From Gracilaria vermiculophylla (lineage: Eukaryota > Rhodophyta > Florideophyceae > Gracilariales > Gracilariaceae), in contig JAHNZQ020000049.1 of the NCBI GenBank assembly GCA_019155205.2, positions 990,621 through 1,037,448 of the forward strand: a DNA stretch of 46,828 nt, written 5' to 3'. A program made the translations under genes and the position numbers. This document shows, piece by piece, positions 1-10,438 of the stretch (its first letter is position 1; each line of letters begins with the position of its first letter). The notes beneath the pieces were generated by a model. The model searched no databases and had not been told where the DNA came from. It saw only the letters and a list, made by a program, of their open reading frames with translations.

Positions 1-128
1 AGGATACAGTAGCGCACGCGGGCGGAATTATGCACCTCGTGGCTCAGCTAATAAAATACGAGCCTTCCTTAGGAATATCACGCCATGATGCCACACCATC
101 ATATTTCCTTAAGAGCCACTGTAATACG
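1..128 (-). repeat. 3' LTR of gypsy copy 1 (partial)
   Basis: This stretch matches 9465-9592 in the same orientation, including the shared GTGGCTCAGCTAAT and CTGTA..TAC blocks. It is therefore the U3 beginning of the left-hand LTR, running off the window at base 1. The polypurine tract follows at once on its inner side. The terminal TG appears decayed to CG on the minus strand. Confidence 0.85.
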
Positions 129-129
129 T

Positions 130-140
130 ACCCCCTTTTC
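130..140 (-). other. Polypurine tract of gypsy copy 1
   Basis: Read on the minus strand this is GAAAAGGGGGT immediately before the 3' LTR. The corresponding position in copy 2 (30581-30590) reads GTAAGGGGGT, and the flanking bases also align. This is where plus-strand DNA synthesis would be primed. Confidence 0.7.
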
Positions 141-642
141 TAAATCGCACCGCGTCCTCGAGGTGCATCTTCCGATTCTTTGATCCCCGGGGTGGCTCCT
201 ATCGGTGTTGAGGCAAGCACAGCCTCCGGCGAAGTAACACATTCTCTCCATTAGGCGTTCCTTCATACTTCCACATTCCTGCGCGGCTTTCAACGGCGGG
301 CTCTTGTTATATCCGTTGAGATGTTTGCGGGCCCTTGGTACTCCTTGTTTCGGGCGCGTCTCCTTCTTCTTGGCGTATCCCGTCGGCGTTACAGCACCAG
401 TCGGTGGCGTGAGCTTTCGCGCACCCGAGCGTCTCGTGAGCGTCGCAGGCGTTCGACCTCCGCGGCCGGAGCAGGGGTCAGTCTGGACTATTCGCTGACT
501 CCCTCAAGGCACCCGATGCTCCGATGCCTTTGAGGATTCTTCTTAGGGAAACACCCGCTTCATCGCGTCCGTTCATTCAATCTCCGTGAAGGTGCAAGTC
601 TCATAATCCTCTCGTCTGCGCCACCCTCGGGGTCCACTGGAT
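141..642. other. Conserved gypsy segment next to the polypurine tract
   Basis: This is internal element sequence shared with copy 2 (about 30279-30580). On the minus strand copy 1 encodes PPTGAVTPTGYAKKK and copy 2, on its sense strand, PPTGATAPVEYTKK; on the opposite strand the same bases give FFLAYPVGVTAPVGG and SFLVYSTGAVAPVGG. Differences are spread over all codon positions in both readings, so I cannot tell which strand, if either, was coding. It may be the far end of the antisense gene or an untranslated part of the element. Confidence 0.5.
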
Positions 643-3192
643 ATGAACGTACGCCCCGTTATAGTGCTCCATACCTCGTCTGCTCCCGTTCGCCCGGTTT
701 CCCCACGAATTCCACGATGGCGGCTTGACGCGGCTCCCTCTCCAGTCGGGCGTATAATCGCGGGCTGTTCCCCAAATGGTGTCAAATCACTCTCCTCAGG
801 TGCTACCTTGCGTTCGGTGGCCATCCATCCGGCTTGCTACACCTTCGGCATGTGTTCTCCGACTCCGGTGCCTACGTCTCCATCGACTCCTGAGGTGAAT
901 TACACCTCGACAAGTGCACCGTTCCGTCCAGGGGAGCATATCGATCATCGCGCCACGCGGGTCTTCATCTCGTTCCAGGACAGGCGCGTAAGCCTCCCGT
1001 GCCCCATGGAGGATTACATTCACAACTGTAGCACAGTGGCTCCTACAGAAATATGGTGGTTTGGCCTTAAGGTATAATGTTCCTAAGGAGGGTTCGTACT
1101 TTATTGGCAGGGCCACGTGGTGCATAATCTCGCCCGCGTGCGCTACAGTATCCTTGAGGCACGGTAGAATTTATTATTTATTTTAGATATTTTATGCAGG
1201 TAATTAGCACAGTAGTGAGACCTGCCGAGGCGGGCTCCCGGCTTGATATTTAAGCTGCCGGTTGAGGTCCATCTCGCATCATAGCAGCGCGTGTAGGAGC
1301 ATTGTCCGCCCAGTGAACCTCCCCCTCCACTTGGTGTTTGCGGATCCCTTTCAGAATTCCCCCGGCTCGCGACAGCGGGTACCGGAGACCACCTTTTAGG
1401 AATACGCGCCTTTGGAGTCACCAAAAACTCCTAACGGACGTTGTGCTTTACTACCTCGACAGGAGGGCTGACAGTACCACAACCACTTCGGCCCATACGT
1501 CCAGGCGATGCAATTCCTCGCCGTACCGGAGATTGCGTGGAACGACCAGTAGCGGAACCGGGTGGATGCCAATCGCCCTCATTGGCTCGACACTCCGGTG
1601 CACGGTGACAACGCTCCAACCACGGTGGGACACTGCGATACTCCATATCTGAGGTGCGCCGAGGAACGCGAGATCCAGGCGTGACTCCAGGTACTGCTCT
1701 ACAAGAAGAGCTCACACAAGAGAGCGAGGTGACCAGGAAGCATTGCCGATGGGCGCTCTGCCCTCGCGGTGTTGCCCTTCGAACCCCCATACGATCGTCT
1801 CTACCGGCTCAACCTAAATCGATGGGGAATGCACCAAGCGGACTAGACTCCAGTACGCACCGCCTGTGGGCATTTCTATGGTTTGCATAACACGAAATCC
1901 TATGACATGCCTTCCGGGAAACGTCCGAAATACTACCTCAAGGTGAACGACTCCTGGAAGGACCATTGGGTACCCCCGCACCTTTGCGTGGAGACACCCA
2001 TGACCTTCGCGTACCACACCTCTGAGGTTCTAGATCCCCATGACTCCCTAGGTTGTTTTGCCGTGTTAATCGCCTCGACGGACTTCACCGTCGGCACCCT
2101 GATGGCCTATCTCCAAGAAGCGGACGAGGGCGGCACCTCCTATACTCGATGCCGCGACTGCCGATTTACTGGCACTCATCGTATCAGCCTACCGCCAGAC
2201 GTCTGCTCCCCTTGTCGGCATCCATTATCCGGGTCCTGCGCTTCTTTGGCATCCAGAACCTTATTAAGGGCACCGCATGGAGTGAGTCTGAGGCAAAGAC
2301 GCTATTGGATTACAACCTGCAGGAAGAGTGGAACGACACGCCGGGCTTTCTTTGGTACGACTACGTCGAGGATAAGTGCCACCCTATTGTGAGGAGTCCT
2401 AATGGAGACGACGACGGGCGAGCCTACACGGCTTTTCCTCGTCGGGCGCCTTCGCGGGTTCCTTGGGTGCCATGACTCCGGGTACCCGGCTATGATCCCT
2501 TGATGGAGAGCCTGGCGCATCATGCGCCCCATCTGTTAACGGCTCCGTCTCAGAATATGCGTACGCCTCCTGAGATGATGACGCCACGGCCCGCCGCAAT
2601 GCCGGGTGCACCCGCAGTGCTAGCCGCCGTGTCTCCTATGGAAGAGGACGAGATTGCTCCCGTCCCTGTACTTTCGGCCCCGGTGGTGTAACCCCGACTG
2701 CGGAGCGTCCCTGCGCCTGTTCTTCAGCCTCGCCTGCCAAGCGTTCCAGTTCCCGCACCGCCATCACCTCTGGTGTCACCGACTCCGTCCCTGGCTTTGC
2801 CGAACTACACCGCGGAACCTGCGGAATCCTGTCGGAGATTCCCTTTCCCAGCTGATCCGTTGTCCGCGGTTCCTTCCGTGGCGGTTGTTGCGCCGTCAAC
2901 GGAGGTGGCCGCTTCGGGTTCAAAGTCGGGTGGAGTAGCCTCTTGGGCTCTGGAGGGTCCCTTCCAGAAGTTGGTGCAGGCGTTCCTGGTTACGGGCCGT
3001 TCTGCTCCGGCTTCTCATTTATAGGCTCTGCACGGGTCGTGTGCTTGGGTCGAAAAGCTCTACAAGGCCAGAGCAGACCGAGCCTCGATGGCGGCCATCA
3101 AGGAAAGCCTGTCGGAGTTCTTCGATAGCCAAGCACTCACGGCAAAAGCGCACTTCGAAGCGGAGTATTCAACGCGATTCGGTGACCTGTAG
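643..3192 (+). pseudogene. Antisense gene of the gypsy family, unknown product (broken)
   Basis: I do not recognise this protein. It lies between the chromodomain and the 3' LTR but on the strand opposite to gag-pol. Its last part, ending at TAG 3190-3192, includes the block SMAAIKESLSEFFDSQALTA. Copy 2 has the same block, also antisense to pol, as SMAAIKESLKEFIGSQDLSA. Over 35 aligned codons (3058-3162 against 29846-29950) differences fall mainly on third positions of this frame (8/5/21), so this strand was coding. Other parts are an N-terminal piece (643-1026), a middle piece (about 1883-2450, with at least two frame changes) and a proline/alanine-rich linker (about 2500-2900) before the helical C-terminus. 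A solo LTR splits it at 1027, and several in-frame stops are present. The true start is uncertain. Confidence 0.6.
1027..1479 (+). repeat. Solo LTR nested in gypsy copy 1
   Basis: This is an LTR of the copy 1/copy 2 family in forward orientation, opposite to copy 1 itself. It starts TGTAGCACAGTGG, ends AGTACCA and shares the CGGAGACCAC..TTTAGGAA and CGCCTTTGGAGTCAC blocks with the other LTRs. Relative to the 553 bp LTR of copy 1 it lacks about 100 bp in the middle. The hexamer CACAAC stands directly before it (1021-1026) and overlaps its end (1478-1483), which fits a short target-site duplication. No internal retrotransposon sequence follows, so it is best read as a solo LTR left by recombination. 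Confidence 0.8.
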
Positions 3193-3435
3193 GAGATAGA
3201 ACCCTGGCGAATAAAAGGCTCTTCAGATGGTGCAGAAGCTACATGACGGTAGCTTCAATATGATCTAGGCCGTGCCCGCGGGCTCAGCGACACGAAGTGC
3301 CGCCGCTGGAGCATGCGAAAACCGAGCAATGGCATCCTGGAGGCGAACAAGAGAACTCCAGTTATGGGATAGACTGTGGAGACGAAAAAACAACTCCGAT
3401 TGGGGGCCCACTCCCCCTTTCCTAGACGGAAGTGC

Positions 3436-3822
3436 CTATGTGAAGAGGCGTTTACGCACCAGCTTGGCGTGGTATCGCCTAAGGACGTTCTGCAGGATAT
3501 GTTCCGGAGGTTCTTCCGTGACGTTTTTCGAGGTGTACCCATACCATCGGATGCGGTACAGTATCCCTGCAGGGGTTTGTCGATGGGAGACGATATGGTC
3601 CACCGTGTAGAAAATGTCACCTTCAGGGGTCATGATGGCGTTTGGGGCCTCCGGTAATGGTTCACAGTGAGCGGTGATGCGGTTCCTCGTATCTCGCGGT
3701 GTCGTCACGCCTGAGGTTGTCTGATGAGGAAGTTCCGCGCGTTGTCCCGGGGGTGGGGTGGCGAGCATTCCTGAGAGGCTGGGCGTCGAGCCTTTCCTCA
3801 CCCGATCACGGGAGATGACATC
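3436..3822 (-). pseudogene. Chromodomain end of gypsy copy 1 integrase
   Basis: The minus-strand frame contains YTVDHIVSHR, then YRIRWYGYTS and a C-terminal helix PEHILQNVLRRYHAK. This is the layout of a chromodomain, with aromatic residues (Y, W, Y) at cage-like positions. In chromoviruses this domain follows the integrase core and directs insertion to modified chromatin. Here it is fused almost directly to the zinc-binding region, because about 960 bp of integrase core present in copy 2 is missing at the junction near 3820. The reading frame runs across the junction. Confidence 0.75.
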
Positions 3823-6210
3823 CACGATCCACCGGGGTCCCTGGAGAGGCGAGGAGAGTGCAAGAGATACAGTACCCTTGCCCGTAGCTTCGTCTGGACC
3901 ACCTTTCGGAGAGCCCCACCCAGGGGGGCACGGCGTACAAGCACGCCGTCCCGGTCAACATCGAATGACGATATCCAACTCCCCACAGTGGAATGGCACT
4001 CTTTGCAGTACGCATCCGTACTCTGTTCCTTCAGGAACTCCGCTACGGTGATTGGGAGAACTTCTTTCTCCTCCTCGACAAGGACCATCACCTCAGGGAG
4101 TCCACTACACCTTCCTCCAGGTTCACAGCATTCCAAAAATTCTCCATCAGATATTTCTTTCCCGTCAGCGTCTTGGATGACCAGATACGGGATGTTTTCC
4201 TCCAAAGGTGTTTTGTCTTCTGCCTCGGTGGAGATTCGCGAGAGTGCGTCCGCTGCCTGGAGTTTATTTCCAGGACGGTGGACGATGTCAAACTCGAACT
4301 CCAGGAGGCGTAGCCTCCACGTTTCTAGGAGACCGGAAGCATCCGTCAAAGACAGTATCCACTTCAGTGAAGCGTGATCTATCCTCAAGGTGAATCGCGT
4401 GCCTTCTAGGCACGGGTGTAAAAGCAAAACTGCCCACAAGATGGCAAGACATTCGCGTTCCGATGTGGAGTAGTTCCGTTCCTCAATTGTGAGGCTGCGA
4501 TTTCAGTATCCGAGGGGTTTAAGTCCACCTCCCGGTTGCTCCTGTAGGAGGGCACATCCGACGTGGTATTTACAGGCGTCATTGTCCAGCACCAATCGGC
4601 CGTGCCGCTTCGGAAGTACCACGATCGGTGGTTCTATTAGTCTCCTCTTCAGGGTGCTAAAGGCTTCAAACTCCTCGTTTGTAAGGATAACCAATTGCGT
4701 CGGCATGTATTTCTCCGAGAGGCGATTTAACGGCGCCGCTATACGGGAGAAATTCGGTACAAACCTCCGGAATACATTACACAACCCTTGGAAGGAGCGG
4801 AGCTCCGTCTGGTTTGTGGGAGGGTGAGCTCCCTTGATGGCGTCCTGAGTTTTTCTGGAAACCTGTACGCGGCCCGAGAGCACAACGTGCTCCTAGGTAG
4901 TCCACCGAAGACTTGAAAAAGAAACATTTCTCCAGCTTCAAGGTGAGTGCAGCATCCTTGAGGAATTGGAGCACGTGCTTCACATGAATGTAGTGCTCAT
5001 CCACGCTGCAGGAGTATATGATGACATCAACGATATACACCAAGGCGTACTGCCACTTCACCTTTGACAGGATTATGTCCACCGCTCATTGGAACGTAGC
5101 GGGTGTATTATTCAATCCAAATGGCATGCTTAGGAGTCTGAAGATCCCACAGTGCGAGGTGAACTTTTTTTTATCCTTATCAGAGTCGTCCATCTCAATC
5201 TGCCAGTAGCTGCTGTTGGCATCAAGCGTGGAGAAAACGGACGCATCGCCTAAGGAGTCGATACATTAATCCATGCGAGGTATCGTGTACGAATCGCGTA
5301 CGGTTACCTCGTGGAGGCGTCTGTAGTCAATACAGAACCTTAAGAAGCCATCTTTATTCTTCACAAACACCACTGGGGAGGCCCATTCGGTATTTAAAGG
5401 CTCGATAATGCCCTTCTCCAGCATCCGGTGGACCTCATCGAGTTCGAAATCGTGCGCATGGGGTCCGGCCCTCCTCGGGAGTCGGTGTACCGGTTTCGCA
5501 TCGGGTGTGAGCTGGATCCCGTGCTCGGCCAGGCTCACCTGATTAAGGTGACCAGAACACGTGTCCTCAAAGGCAGATAGCATCTCTACTATCCTGTGGC
5601 GATACACTTCGAAATCATCGCCAATTTGGAGCTTGTCGTGCCACAGTGGAGGATTCTCTTTCTCTGGAGCCGTGGAAGTCGCTCCAGCCTTCGTGGTGAC
5701 GATTGCATCGCGGTCCGCCAAGTTTTCCGAAAGAAGAATATGAGCCAGTCCTGCAGGGGCGGATAGTGCCAGTCCGCCAACAATTCCTTTCTGGAGCCGT
5801 AACGGCGACTCCTTCAGGTTTGCGAGCACAACCCTGAAAAGAATGTTCGGTATCATCACCATAACACCATTAGCCATCATGAAGTGCTGCTTCATCGTCA
5901 GGTGTGGACTCCCCTGTAGGAATGAAAGGCCATATGCAGAAATCTGCCCCCAGACTTCGGCCTGACTCCTCGCGGGTATTTCGATGCTCTTCACCACTCG
6001 GAGCTTATTCGACTGCATCTCCTTTGGAAGACTACCCACTTGACGCGCGTTGGCGTCCAGTCTCGGAGATGCAGACACGATACCTACAGGGGCGGCGTCG
6101 TGAAACGTCACCTTCCGAAGGCGTGGGTAGATTGCACGTACATACCGATCCACAAAAAAAGTGCCCAATATGCATTGTGCGTCCAAGTTGGTCGACACGA
6201 GAAACCACAA
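3798..6210 (-). pseudogene. Reverse transcriptase-RNase H of gypsy copy 1 (broken)
   Basis: From 6210 to 5266 an uninterrupted 314-codon frame covers the protease-RT linker and the RT fingers, with GIIEPLNTEWASPVVFV and LRFCIDYRRLHEV. A stop follows at about 5266, then STLDANSSYWQIEMDD (first catalytic Asp) and PFGLNNTPATFQ. The YxDD active site reads VYIVDVIIYS, so one catalytic Asp is lost. A frameshift near 4880 leads into the connection domain (QTELRSFQGLCNVFRRF) and RNase H (LVLDNDACKYHVGCALLQ, RIDHASLKWIL, HRPGNKLQAADALSRI). The frame ends in the former integrase zinc motif, whose histidines are decayed (LHSPRLSRDPGG against LSHYLRLAGHPGG in copy 2). The enzyme would have copied element RNA into DNA; it cannot be active. 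Confidence 0.88.
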
Positions 6211-6520
6211 TTACACCTGTAAGGAGTCCAACCGGAGGTACATGAGGATTGCGCCGAGGATGGGCAATTCTCGACGCGACACATCGCGCACTGTAGGGAG
6301 CTTTCCAGTCCTCAAGGAGCCGAGAGCAGACCGCGGGAGCACGTTGGCGTGTACCAGATTGAGGCCAGCTCGGGTATCGAGGATTGCGCGCACCGTGGTG
6401 GAGGCGAGCAGGGAACATCCTATAAAGGCGAATACCTTGTAATTCTCATGGCAGAGCGTGCAAACAGAATCCTCAAAGGTGTCGAATGGGTCCATCGGGA
6501 TTGACGGGCCCGCCGATTCT
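6211..6520 (-). pseudogene. Aspartic protease of gypsy copy 1 (active site lost)
   Basis: The frame reads FDTFEDSVCTL, then VRAILDTRAGLNLVH. In copy 2 the same place reads TIFDTGACPNLLH, so the catalytic Asp-Thr-Gly has become Asp-Thr-Arg (the Arg codon lies at 6370-6372). Retropepsins of this type cleave the Gag-Pol polyprotein and need the flexible glycine. It is followed directly by the linker to reverse transcriptase. The length, about 95 residues, fits a retroviral-type protease. Confidence 0.75.
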
Positions 6521-6804
6521 GCGTTAACGGAGCAGACGGCTTCTCCCCCTTTCTTAAAGGCGACCTCTATAAAGCTGAGGCTCGATGGTTAGGAGCCACG
6601 CGGAGCCTCTACGCTTGTCTCTGAGGATTTTTACTGGTTGGAGAGGGGCTGAGTTCCAGTCGGAGACGGCTTCTGCGGTTGTGCATCGCGATGCGACGTG
6701 TTACCTTGAGGTGCAACCGGCTTGGACACCGGCACCTTCGTTGCGGGTTAAGGTGACAGTGGGACAGGCTGCACTCCCAGTGGAGCACGGTAGCCGTAGT
6801 TTCC

Positions 6805-8881
6805 TTAAGGGGAGCGGATGTCGCGATACGCGGTTCGATAACTTCCGCTCTCCGTTGGTGTGTCCTTCAGGTCCTGGAAGTTTTTTTCCCGTTCCTGCAG
6901 GATGGCGGCCCCCATTGCCGGGATGAGAGTCCTACAGTGTACTGGCTCTCGAGATAAGCAAATCCTCCAAGGCGGTGGGTAGCCTGGAGGGTTAGCAGTT
7001 CGGACACTCCTGTAAGATCCTGCCAAGGCGTACGAAGATGGGTACGAGGGTGTCCTCGTCCTAGACGGTGCTCCCTGAGATGAGACGTATGTAAGGGAAA
7101 GGGCCTTTGCTCTCCTATAAGCGTGAGGTCATCGACCTCCTCCGCGGTGCTGGACCACAACGTCACGGCGGACGCCCAACGGGTCCTTGAGGCCGCCAAT
7201 TTTTCATAAAGTGGAGAATGGATGCGGCAAGCGGCACGGTGGGTATCCACATAAGATTCCGCGACACGTGCTAGCTCCGTATAGGTGGTCTTTGGGTGCA
7301 TTGTAAGGTGATTACGCACCCTCGCGCGGACCGAGGGTAGGAGTTCCTCGACAAACAACGACTTCAACCGCCGTTTGAGGTACACGTTCCCACACCGTAG
7401 AGCCTTCGTCCACAGCTTCTGTGAGAACTCCGTCTCGGTCATTCCCGTTTTCTGTCTATAGGAGGTGAATTCTGCATCAGCATCGGCTAGCATCTCGTCT
7501 GTGGCGTACCTTCTCAAGAGAAACTTGATAACATCCATGTACGTCGTCAAAATCTCCGTTCCAGGATCATCCACAATGGTGCTCTCTCCCGTGAGAGACG
7601 TATGCACCAGCGAGAGCGCTTGGCCTGTGACGTAGAACTGAATGCACCATATGGCGGTACCTTTATGGACACCATTGGTATTACACGCTGAACGGAAGCG
7701 CGGGAGAAAATCAACACCGAGATGGGATCTTCGCCTGAGAAGGAGTGCTTCTTCATTTGGATATCCATGCGGCGCTGGATCTTCGTGAGTCGTCTAGCAA
7801 CCGACATGTCTTGAAGAGTGGAGCGATCGTTCAACCTGTAGGTGTCAGAATCCACGACTTTGGCGAAGAGGTCGTTAAGCGGGATGAACTTCCTGACCCT
7901 TCTGATCTTCTTCTTGAGAGGTATTCTGTCCTCCGAGCTGGAGCTGTTTACGGATTCGGAGTCTGAGCTTCTCTCCGAATCGGTGTCTCGCTTTCGTCTT
8001 TTCTCCCTCCGTTTCTTTCAGCGGCTTTCCTTGAAGTAGTCTGGGTTACTGAAGATACCCCCGTTATCGCGATCCACCCGAGGAGTATCCTGTCCTTCTC
8101 TCCTTGGGTGAACTCCTTCGCGACCTGTATCCTGTCCTCCTCCGCGAGGCGTCAGGTCCAGACGGAGTATAGCAATATTCCTGAGGTGGTCTCGTTTCCC
8201 TACGGCAGTATCTTTTCCTCTTCTGGCGTAGGGGGTGGCATTATCCTGTCCTTCTATGCCCGGGGTCACCTTGGGTGTTGATAGAGGGAACCTCTCCTGC
8301 ACGGAATAATACCTTTGAAAAGCCGCTGCGGGGAGCAGCTGCGCGGTTTGGGAACGAACCTCCGCACGGATAGCATCTGAGATCAGCTCGAGGAAGGGAT
8401 CAGAATCCAGCAAAGCATCCACAGCACGGTGAGCGCTCTCCGTTGCGATTTCCTCCACAAGGACGTGGCGGCGCGCTCCGAAGTGGGCTTCAACATTTGC
8501 AGGTATTCTTTCGACCAGCTCTTGTGAGAGCCAATCCGTAAGGCGCGGGGCCAGTGACTCCAGGAGGGAGTTAGTCTCCGGGTGTTCCCGTCCCTGCAGC
8601 TCCTGAGGTGGTGGCTGCGATGCCGTGTGCGGTTGTTCAACCTCCACATCGGCGTTCTCCAGAGGTGTCGCGGGGGATTCCGTTTGCCTCCGATCATGCA
8701 TTCTCCTAAGGCGATTCCCAAAACGCTCCACCGAGGAGCCTGGATTCTGGAGGAGACTTTCAGGGTCCTCCAGTGTGGCGGCCATCTCTTCGGTAGCGCT
8801 GCGCGTTCTGCGCCCACCGACATAGTCGGTTGCTTGAGGATCCTATAGGGGGCTTTCCATTGGATGTTCTGAGGGGTCCAT
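6805..8881 (-). pseudogene. Gag of gypsy copy 1 (broken)
   Basis: The probable start is ATG 8881 (MDPSEHPMES, aligned with MNPSELPIKT in copy 2), with an in-frame stop soon after. The N-terminal part (8785-8018) has ESLLQNPGSSVERFGNRLRR, a helical region and a charged linker with repeated GQD(T/N) units. The capsid-like region follows in another frame: FSGEDPISVLIF near 7740, then FLLRRYATDEMLADADAEF and FSQKLWTKALRCGNVY (7607-6867). Such motifs are typical of Ty3/gypsy capsid domains. I could not identify a convincing zinc knuckle. Gag would form the particle in which the element RNA is copied. Confidence 0.75.
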
Positions 8882-9019
8882 AGAGAAGTAGGTCGGGGGT
8901 GATTTTCGTCCACTTTCGAATCACCTTAGGGAAGAATTCCACTGTTGGGGTTCAGTCGTTGCAAACTATACACACGGTTCAGCTGCGACTTTTACGAATC
9001 CCTTAGGAACTGTGACCTT

Positions 9020-9035
9020 CGAAATCGGAAGACCA
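9020..9035 (-). other. Primer-binding site of gypsy copy 1
   Basis: Four bases inside the 5' LTR (CAAC) the minus strand reads TGGTCTTCCGATTTCG. It begins with TGG, as expected for pairing with a tRNA 3' CCA end, and aligns with TGGCCTCCCGACTTAG at the same place in copy 2. The tRNA species is not clear. Confidence 0.55.
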
Positions 9036-9039
9036 GTTG

Positions 9040-9592
9040 TGATACTGTCAGCCCTACTCTCGAGGTAGTAGAGGACAACGTCCATTAGGAGTTTTTATTG
9101 ACTCTAAAGGTGCGTGTTTCTAAAGGGGGTCTCCAGTATCCGCTGTCGCGAGCAGGGGAAATTCTTAAAGGGGATCCGCAAACACCAAGCGGAGGGGGAG
9201 GTTCACTGGGCGGACAATGCTCCTACACGCGCTGCTATGATGCGACCTGGGGATCGGCGGCTTCGAAACCTGAGGATGATCGACGAGAGTCTCCAACCGG
9301 AAAAGTAGGTAAAGACTCAAGGGTGCTTTTCTTTACTTTCCCAGAGTTGCAGCTCAACCGGCAGATTAAGTATCAAGCAGGGAGCCCGCTTCGGCAGGTC
9401 TTACTACTGTAGTAATCACCTGCGTAAATTAACTAAAATAAATAATAATTCTACCGTCCCTTAACCATACTGTGGCACACGCGGGCAGAGTTATGCACCA
9501 CGTGGCTCAGCTAATGGAATACGAGCCCTCCTTAAGAATATTATACCATAAGGCCACACCACCATTTTTCCCTTAAGAGCTACTGTACTACA
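9040..9592 (-). repeat. 5' LTR of gypsy copy 1
   Basis: This 553 bp LTR reads TGTAGTACAGTAGC..GACAGTATCA on the minus strand, so it has TG..CA ends. It matches the solo LTR (1027-1479, opposite orientation) and the LTRs of copy 2, for example in the blocks around CTCCTAA and GGTCGCATCATAGCAGC. It would have supplied the element promoter and polyadenylation signals. Its right edge directly borders the Tc1-like remnant. Confidence 0.85.
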
Positions 9593-10191
9593 TGGTTCCT
9601 CAACTTTTGAAAAGTCACAGGACCATTACAAAGCCCCATCGGCATGACCAGACACTCAAATTACCCATACTTTGTGTTGCATTTTTTTTTTTGAATATGC
9701 GTTTTCACCACTGCAGTCAACTAACGTTTATTTGGGATAGTCTTGGCGAAATAAGGTTTTCTTCATTTTTTTATTCTTCTATAAAATACGTTGTTTGTCT
9801 ATATTCTTTCTTGTACTTCTATTTGTGATTTTGAAACATTGAGATTGAACTTCTTTCCATGTTTTTTGGATAATTTGTTTTCCACAACTAAATTTAAATT
9901 TTCCTTTTTCTAACTGTACGCAGCTTTTTGGGGTTTTCTAGACATTTTTGTAATCCAGAAAGAGTTCTTAAAAAAATGAAAAATTGGAACCCTAGAACGC
10001 TTCCAATTTTGAGCGATAGTAATGTACTGGTAGAGTATTTCTGGTGGTGAAGTTGATGATTTGAAACTGGTTTTGCTTTGAAAGTGGAAGATCTCTAGCC
10101 ACTTTTACTGGAAAGAAGACGGTGGACATATCTTTTTGAAACAATTCTACATAGGCGATGTGCGTGACTAGTATCTATCCGACCGGTACGC

Positions 10192-10230
10192 TGACCTCAT
10201 ATGAGGTCAAATTGACCTCATATGAGTTCA
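10192..10230. repeat. Subterminal palindromes of the piggyBac element (left)
   Basis: TGACCTCATATGAGGTCA (10192-10209) is a perfect 18 bp palindrome. A copy with one change (TGAGTTCA end) follows after three bases at 10213-10230. The matching right-end copy is at 12139-12156. Position and symmetry suggest transposase-binding sites; that role is inferred. Confidence 0.7.
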
Positions 10231-10257
10231 GCGCACCATCATGCAAAATTAAAAATA

Positions 10258-10290
10258 AAACATTGGATTTTGACCCGTAGGCCAATGTTT
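10258..10290. repeat. Small hairpin inside the piggyBac left end
   Basis: AAACATTGG (10258-10266) pairs perfectly with CCAATGTTT (10282-10290) across a 15-base loop. It lies between the subterminal palindromes and the end of the transposase frame. A role as transcript 3' structure or transposase site is possible but untested. Confidence 0.4.
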
Positions 10291-10438
10291 TGGAAATTTT
10301 TAAATTTAAAAACCTGTTATCCAGGATTGCCTGTGAACAAGAAATAGTTGTAGTCCACGCCAGAAGCTATCACACCAGCTCAGTGGTCATCAGACTATAT
10401 GCGAGCAACTACTCCTGAGTTTGAACCTCGCTGAGTTT

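Larger units (their letters stand above)
1..9592 (-). mobile_element. Chromodomain Ty3/gypsy retrotransposon, copy 1 (degenerate)
   Basis: The order read on the minus strand is 5' LTR (9040-9592), primer-binding site, gag, protease, reverse transcriptase, RNase H, a remnant of integrase, chromodomain, a ~3 kb region with an antisense gene, polypurine tract, and the start of the 3' LTR (1-128, cut by the window edge). This is the usual Ty3/gypsy order; the chromodomain points to a chromovirus-like lineage. It is clearly non-autonomous: protease DTGA reads DTRA, reverse transcriptase YxDD reads YIVD, the integrase core is deleted, and there are several stops and frameshifts. A solo LTR of the same family is nested at 1027-1479. 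The right end abuts a Tc1-like remnant, so copy 1 probably inserted into or truncated that element. Confidence 0.9.

Noticed and set aside
9098..9412. 104-codon plus-strand frame at the right of gypsy copy 1
   Set aside because: It lies inside the 5' LTR and is not conserved as a frame in the other LTRs.
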